The notes below the pieces were generated by a model. The model was not told the DNA's origin, did not search any database, and saw nothing but the letters and a program-made list of their open reading frames with translations. Source: Nitrospinota bacterium (lineage in GTDB: Bacteria; Nitrospinota; Nitrospinia; Nitrospinales; VA-1). Taken from it: 15,604 nt of DNA. A program made the translations under genes and the position numbers. The DNA lies in contig PCCT01000060.1 of NCBI GenBank assembly GCA_002731985.1, forward strand, positions 4,526 through 20,129. Reading direction: 5' to 3'. Shown here piece after piece: positions 14,169 to 15,604 of the stretch (positions are counted from its first letter, which is position 1; the number at the start of each line of letters is the position of its first letter).

Positions 14169-14309
14169 TCACTTCCTTCCTTTCTTCATGCCCATTAAGG
14201 TTACAAAAAATTTTTCATCTGGGATGTCTTCAAGAGAAGATTTGTGTTTGAGGATGCACCGGCGGTACATCTTGTGAGTGAAATCAAACCAGATAAGAAA
14301 AACGAGCAT
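14169..14309 (-). CDS. 46-residue frame with an N-terminal membrane segment; probable 5' part of a frameshifted gene
   Basis: The ATG at 14307-14309 gives a hydrophobic N-terminus (MLVFLIWFDFTH), then a basic and polar segment (KMYRRCILKHKS, then EDIPDEKFFVTLMGMKKG), ending at TGA 14169-14171. The end overlaps a frame lying +1 to it that continues for about 100 codons without a start. In between lies a GGAAGG-type tract in which AAGG is duplicated; deleting one four-base unit would fuse the frames into one protein of about 150 residues. It begins 23 bases after the birA stop codon. It may instead be an unrelated small membrane peptide, or not a gene at all. Confidence 0.3.
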   Translation of the reverse strand: MLVFLIWFDFTHKMYRRCILKHKSSLEDIPDEKFFVTLMGMKKGRK

Positions 14310-14331
14310 GAAAATAAAACTTCTAAAAACT

Positions 14332-15138
14332 TCAAGTCGACATTCGTAATGTGACTTCGCCGGAGTCAAAGGTCTCTTCATGACCATCATCCCGGCGCAG
14401 GACGAGTCGGCCCGACTCATCAAGGCGCATGGCGGTACCTGTGGTGATGTCAGGTCCACGGGTGATAGCGACTTTTTTTCCAAACAAATCTGTGTTGAGG
14501 CCCCATTTCTCAATCATTGGGCGCGGACCTTCTTTTAAATAGATTTGGTATTCGTGGTCCAGATTCATGAGAAATGACCTGATAACAGCTAACCGGTCAG
14601 TCAGACAGCTATTGATTACCCTGAGGGAGGTGGCTGTGTTTTTCAAATCCTCTGGAAACTGGTCTGGCAGGTGATTGACATTGAATCCGATGCCGATTAT
14701 CAAACCGCTGGGTTCGCCCTGATTCTGTGTTAGTTCACATAATAGCCCGCATACCTTTTTACCGTGGATCAGGACATCGTTAGGCCATTTCAAGCTGGCA
14801 GGAGGGTGACTGAACTCGTTGACTGTCAAGACGGCGGCAACACCGGCCAGCAGAGTAAAGTGGGGGAGGTGGTCTGGTTCAATAGGAGGTTTCAACAGGA
14901 CTGATAAATAAACCCCCACTTCAGGAGGTGAATGCCAGGCTCTTCCCATCCGTCCTCTACCTCCTGTTTGAGATTCTGCGACAACCACCAGGCCCTCATC
15001 GGCACCATTCGCCAAATAGGTCTTGACCAGATTGTTGGTAGAGTCGATTTCAGGCAAAAATACCACTACAGAACCAATGTGGGCACAGTTCAGGTTTTCC
15101 AGAATATTTGCGGCATCAGACTCGCAGTCATAAGGCAT
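14332..15138 (-). CDS. birA: Biotin--[biotin carboxyl-carrier-protein] ligase, enzymatic type
   Basis: This enzyme activates biotin with ATP and attaches it to the carrier lysine of acetyl-CoA or pyruvate carboxylase. The 268 residues contain the biotinyl-AMP loop GRGRMGR at 60-66 (after AESQTGG), KWPNDVL at 117-123, GLLCE at 131-135, and GIGFNVN, all expected for the catalytic domain. The C-terminal SH3-like domain follows (LFGKKVAITRG to the end). Only about 25 residues precede the catalytic domain, so there is no winged-helix DNA-binding domain. This is the non-regulatory (group I) form and cannot itself repress biotin genes. GGGGAG six bases before the ATG is a strong ribosome site. Confidence 0.92.
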   Translation of the reverse strand: MPYDCESDAANILENLNCAHIGSVVVFLPEIDSTNNLVKTYLANGADEGLVVVAESQTGGRGRMGRAWHSPPEVGVYLSVLLKPPIEPDHLPHFTLLAGVAAVLTVNEFSHPPASLKWPNDVLIHGKKVCGLLCELTQNQGEPSGLIIGIGFNVNHLPDQFPEDLKNTATSLRVINSCLTDRLAVIRSFLMNLDHEYQIYLKEGPRPMIEKWGLNTDLFGKKVAITRGPDITTGTAMRLDESGRLVLRRDDGHEETFDSGEVTLRMST

Positions 15139-15151
15139 GTGTTACTCCCCA

Positions 15152-15192
15152 ATTGTATTTAAAGAAGCTTTGCGTTTGAATTGTAAATACAA
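15152..15192 (-). promoter_or_regulatory. birA promoter with a 9-bp inverted repeat
   Basis: On the minus strand TTCAAA (15175-15180) and TACAAT (15152-15157) are separated by 17 bases, a reasonable sigma70 promoter for birA. TTGTATTTA (15153-15161) and TAAATACAA (15184-15192) form a perfect 9-bp inverted repeat separated by 22 bases, with one arm on the -10 box and the other just upstream of the -35. Such an arrangement could bind a dimeric regulator. The -10 region TTTAAATACAAT is identical to that of the acl promoter. Confidence 0.4.
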
Positions 15193-15380
15193 AAGCCTTG
15201 AATTCCAACCGTAATTAGCGTCTGGGCCTGGTGGAGGGCGAGCGGGCTGTTTTATGCAGAAAACTCAAGAAATTGATTGAATTGTGGTCAAAATACTGCT
15301 AAAAAGCATTGTTCAAAAAAGGACATGAGCCCGAAAACCAATTGGACCAAGCTTATATTCCTCAAAAGGAGAGAGTCAGA

Positions 15381-15506
15381 ATGAAAAGAATTGCCGGCGT
15401 GATTGTATTAATGATGTTAGCTGTATTTATGTCAGGTTGCCACACGCAACATTGTCCTCATGGTAACTGTACTGAGGAAGCGAGTCCTAAGCCTCCAGAA
15501 AAATAG
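15381..15506 (+). CDS. Small Cys/His-rich lipoprotein
   Basis: The ATG at 15381 is preceded by AAAGGAGAGA, an excellent ribosome site, so it is preferred to an upstream ATG at 15309 that would add 24 hydrophilic residues before the signal peptide. The 41 residues consist of a lipoprotein signal peptide (MKRIAGVIVLMMLAVF) with lipobox MSGC, whose cysteine is residue 19. A tiny mature part follows, CHTQHCPHGNC followed by TEEASPKPPEK. Three cysteines and three histidines within eleven residues could bind a metal; this is a guess. It is anchored to the membrane after lipidation. No partner gene can be seen before the window ends. Confidence 0.6.
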   Translation: MKRIAGVIVLMMLAVFMSGCHTQHCPHGNCTEEASPKPPEK

Positions 15507-15604
15507 TCTGATAGGAAAAAAAGGTTTCTGCCCTGAATTGGTTGGGGTGGGGTGTTTTTTCTTGAGTCTTCTTTTTCCAGGGTTTTTCGGGTTTTCTGGA
15601 GGGG

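Noticed and set aside
14310..14513. Upstream extension of the 46-residue frame into birA
   Set aside because: This part overlaps the conserved C-terminal domain of BirA in another frame and has no ribosome site or domain pattern.
15309..15380. N-terminal extension of the small lipoprotein
   Set aside because: It would place 24 charged residues before a signal peptide, while the ATG at 15381 has a strong ribosome site.
1..15604. CRISPR array, tRNA or rRNA genes, transposase or integrase
   Set aside because: I saw no regularly spaced direct repeats, no cloverleaf sequence with TTCGA-type arms that held up, no rRNA core motifs and no transposase motifs in any credible coding frame.

Overview
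The window reads as an ordinary bacterial chromosome of moderate GC content. The strongest lineage clue is an adjacent pair at 336-4364: a 423-residue ATP-grasp/citrate-binding subunit followed by a 904-residue CoA-ligase plus citrate-synthase-like subunit. This is the two-subunit ATP-citrate lyase of the long-large-subunit kind, known from chemolithoautotrophic nitrite and iron oxidisers such as Nitrospina, Nitrospira and Leptospirillum, where it cleaves citrate in the reductive TCA cycle. Together with the orphan AMMECR1-like, HEAT-repeat and DUF1566-type genes, it makes a Nitrospinota-like (Nitrospina-related) marine autotroph my best guess. The lineage is an inference; no rRNA or other phylogenetic marker is present.

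Layout. Positions 1-81 hold the last 26 codons of a plus-strand frame resembling the middle of an ATP-grasp domain. Positions 149-335 hold a sigma70-type promoter and a leader with a terminator-like hairpin. The ACL operon follows (336-4364) and ends in a strong intrinsic terminator. Positions 4365-4900 are a decayed intergenic region with repeat elements and a dead TPR gene fragment on the minus strand. Two minus-strand genes come next: AMMECR1-like (4904-5422) and a polyprenyl diphosphate synthase (5522-6517). Diverging from them is a plus-strand run: a family 2 glycosyltransferase, a secreted HEAT-repeat protein, and two OppB/OppC-type ABC permeases that abut the HEAT gene. Positions 10632-11490 hold a truncated permease-like gene and a promoter with a nine-G tract in its spacer. 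That promoter probably drives a two-gene cassette: a 96-residue unknown and a DUF1566 protein. Convergent to the cassette is a minus-strand run from birA through two small uncertain frames to a DnaJ-like co-chaperone and a frameshifted small secreted protein. The window ends with a small plus-strand lipoprotein.

How the genes work together. AclB and AclA form one enzyme that yields acetyl-CoA and oxaloacetate. Polyprenyl diphosphate synthase feeds quinone side chains. BirA biotinylates acetyl-CoA or pyruvate carboxylase, which also fits an autotroph that uses biotin-dependent carboxylation. The Opp-type permeases lack any ATPase or binding-protein gene in the window. The main curiosities are possible expression switches and gene decay: G9 in a promoter spacer, an A8 tract at a frameshift in a secreted protein, a duplicated AAGG unit at another frameshift, a half zinc finger in the DnaJ-like protein, and a 12-base sequence shared by the acl and birA promoters. 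I do not see a clear new multigene defence or mobile system.
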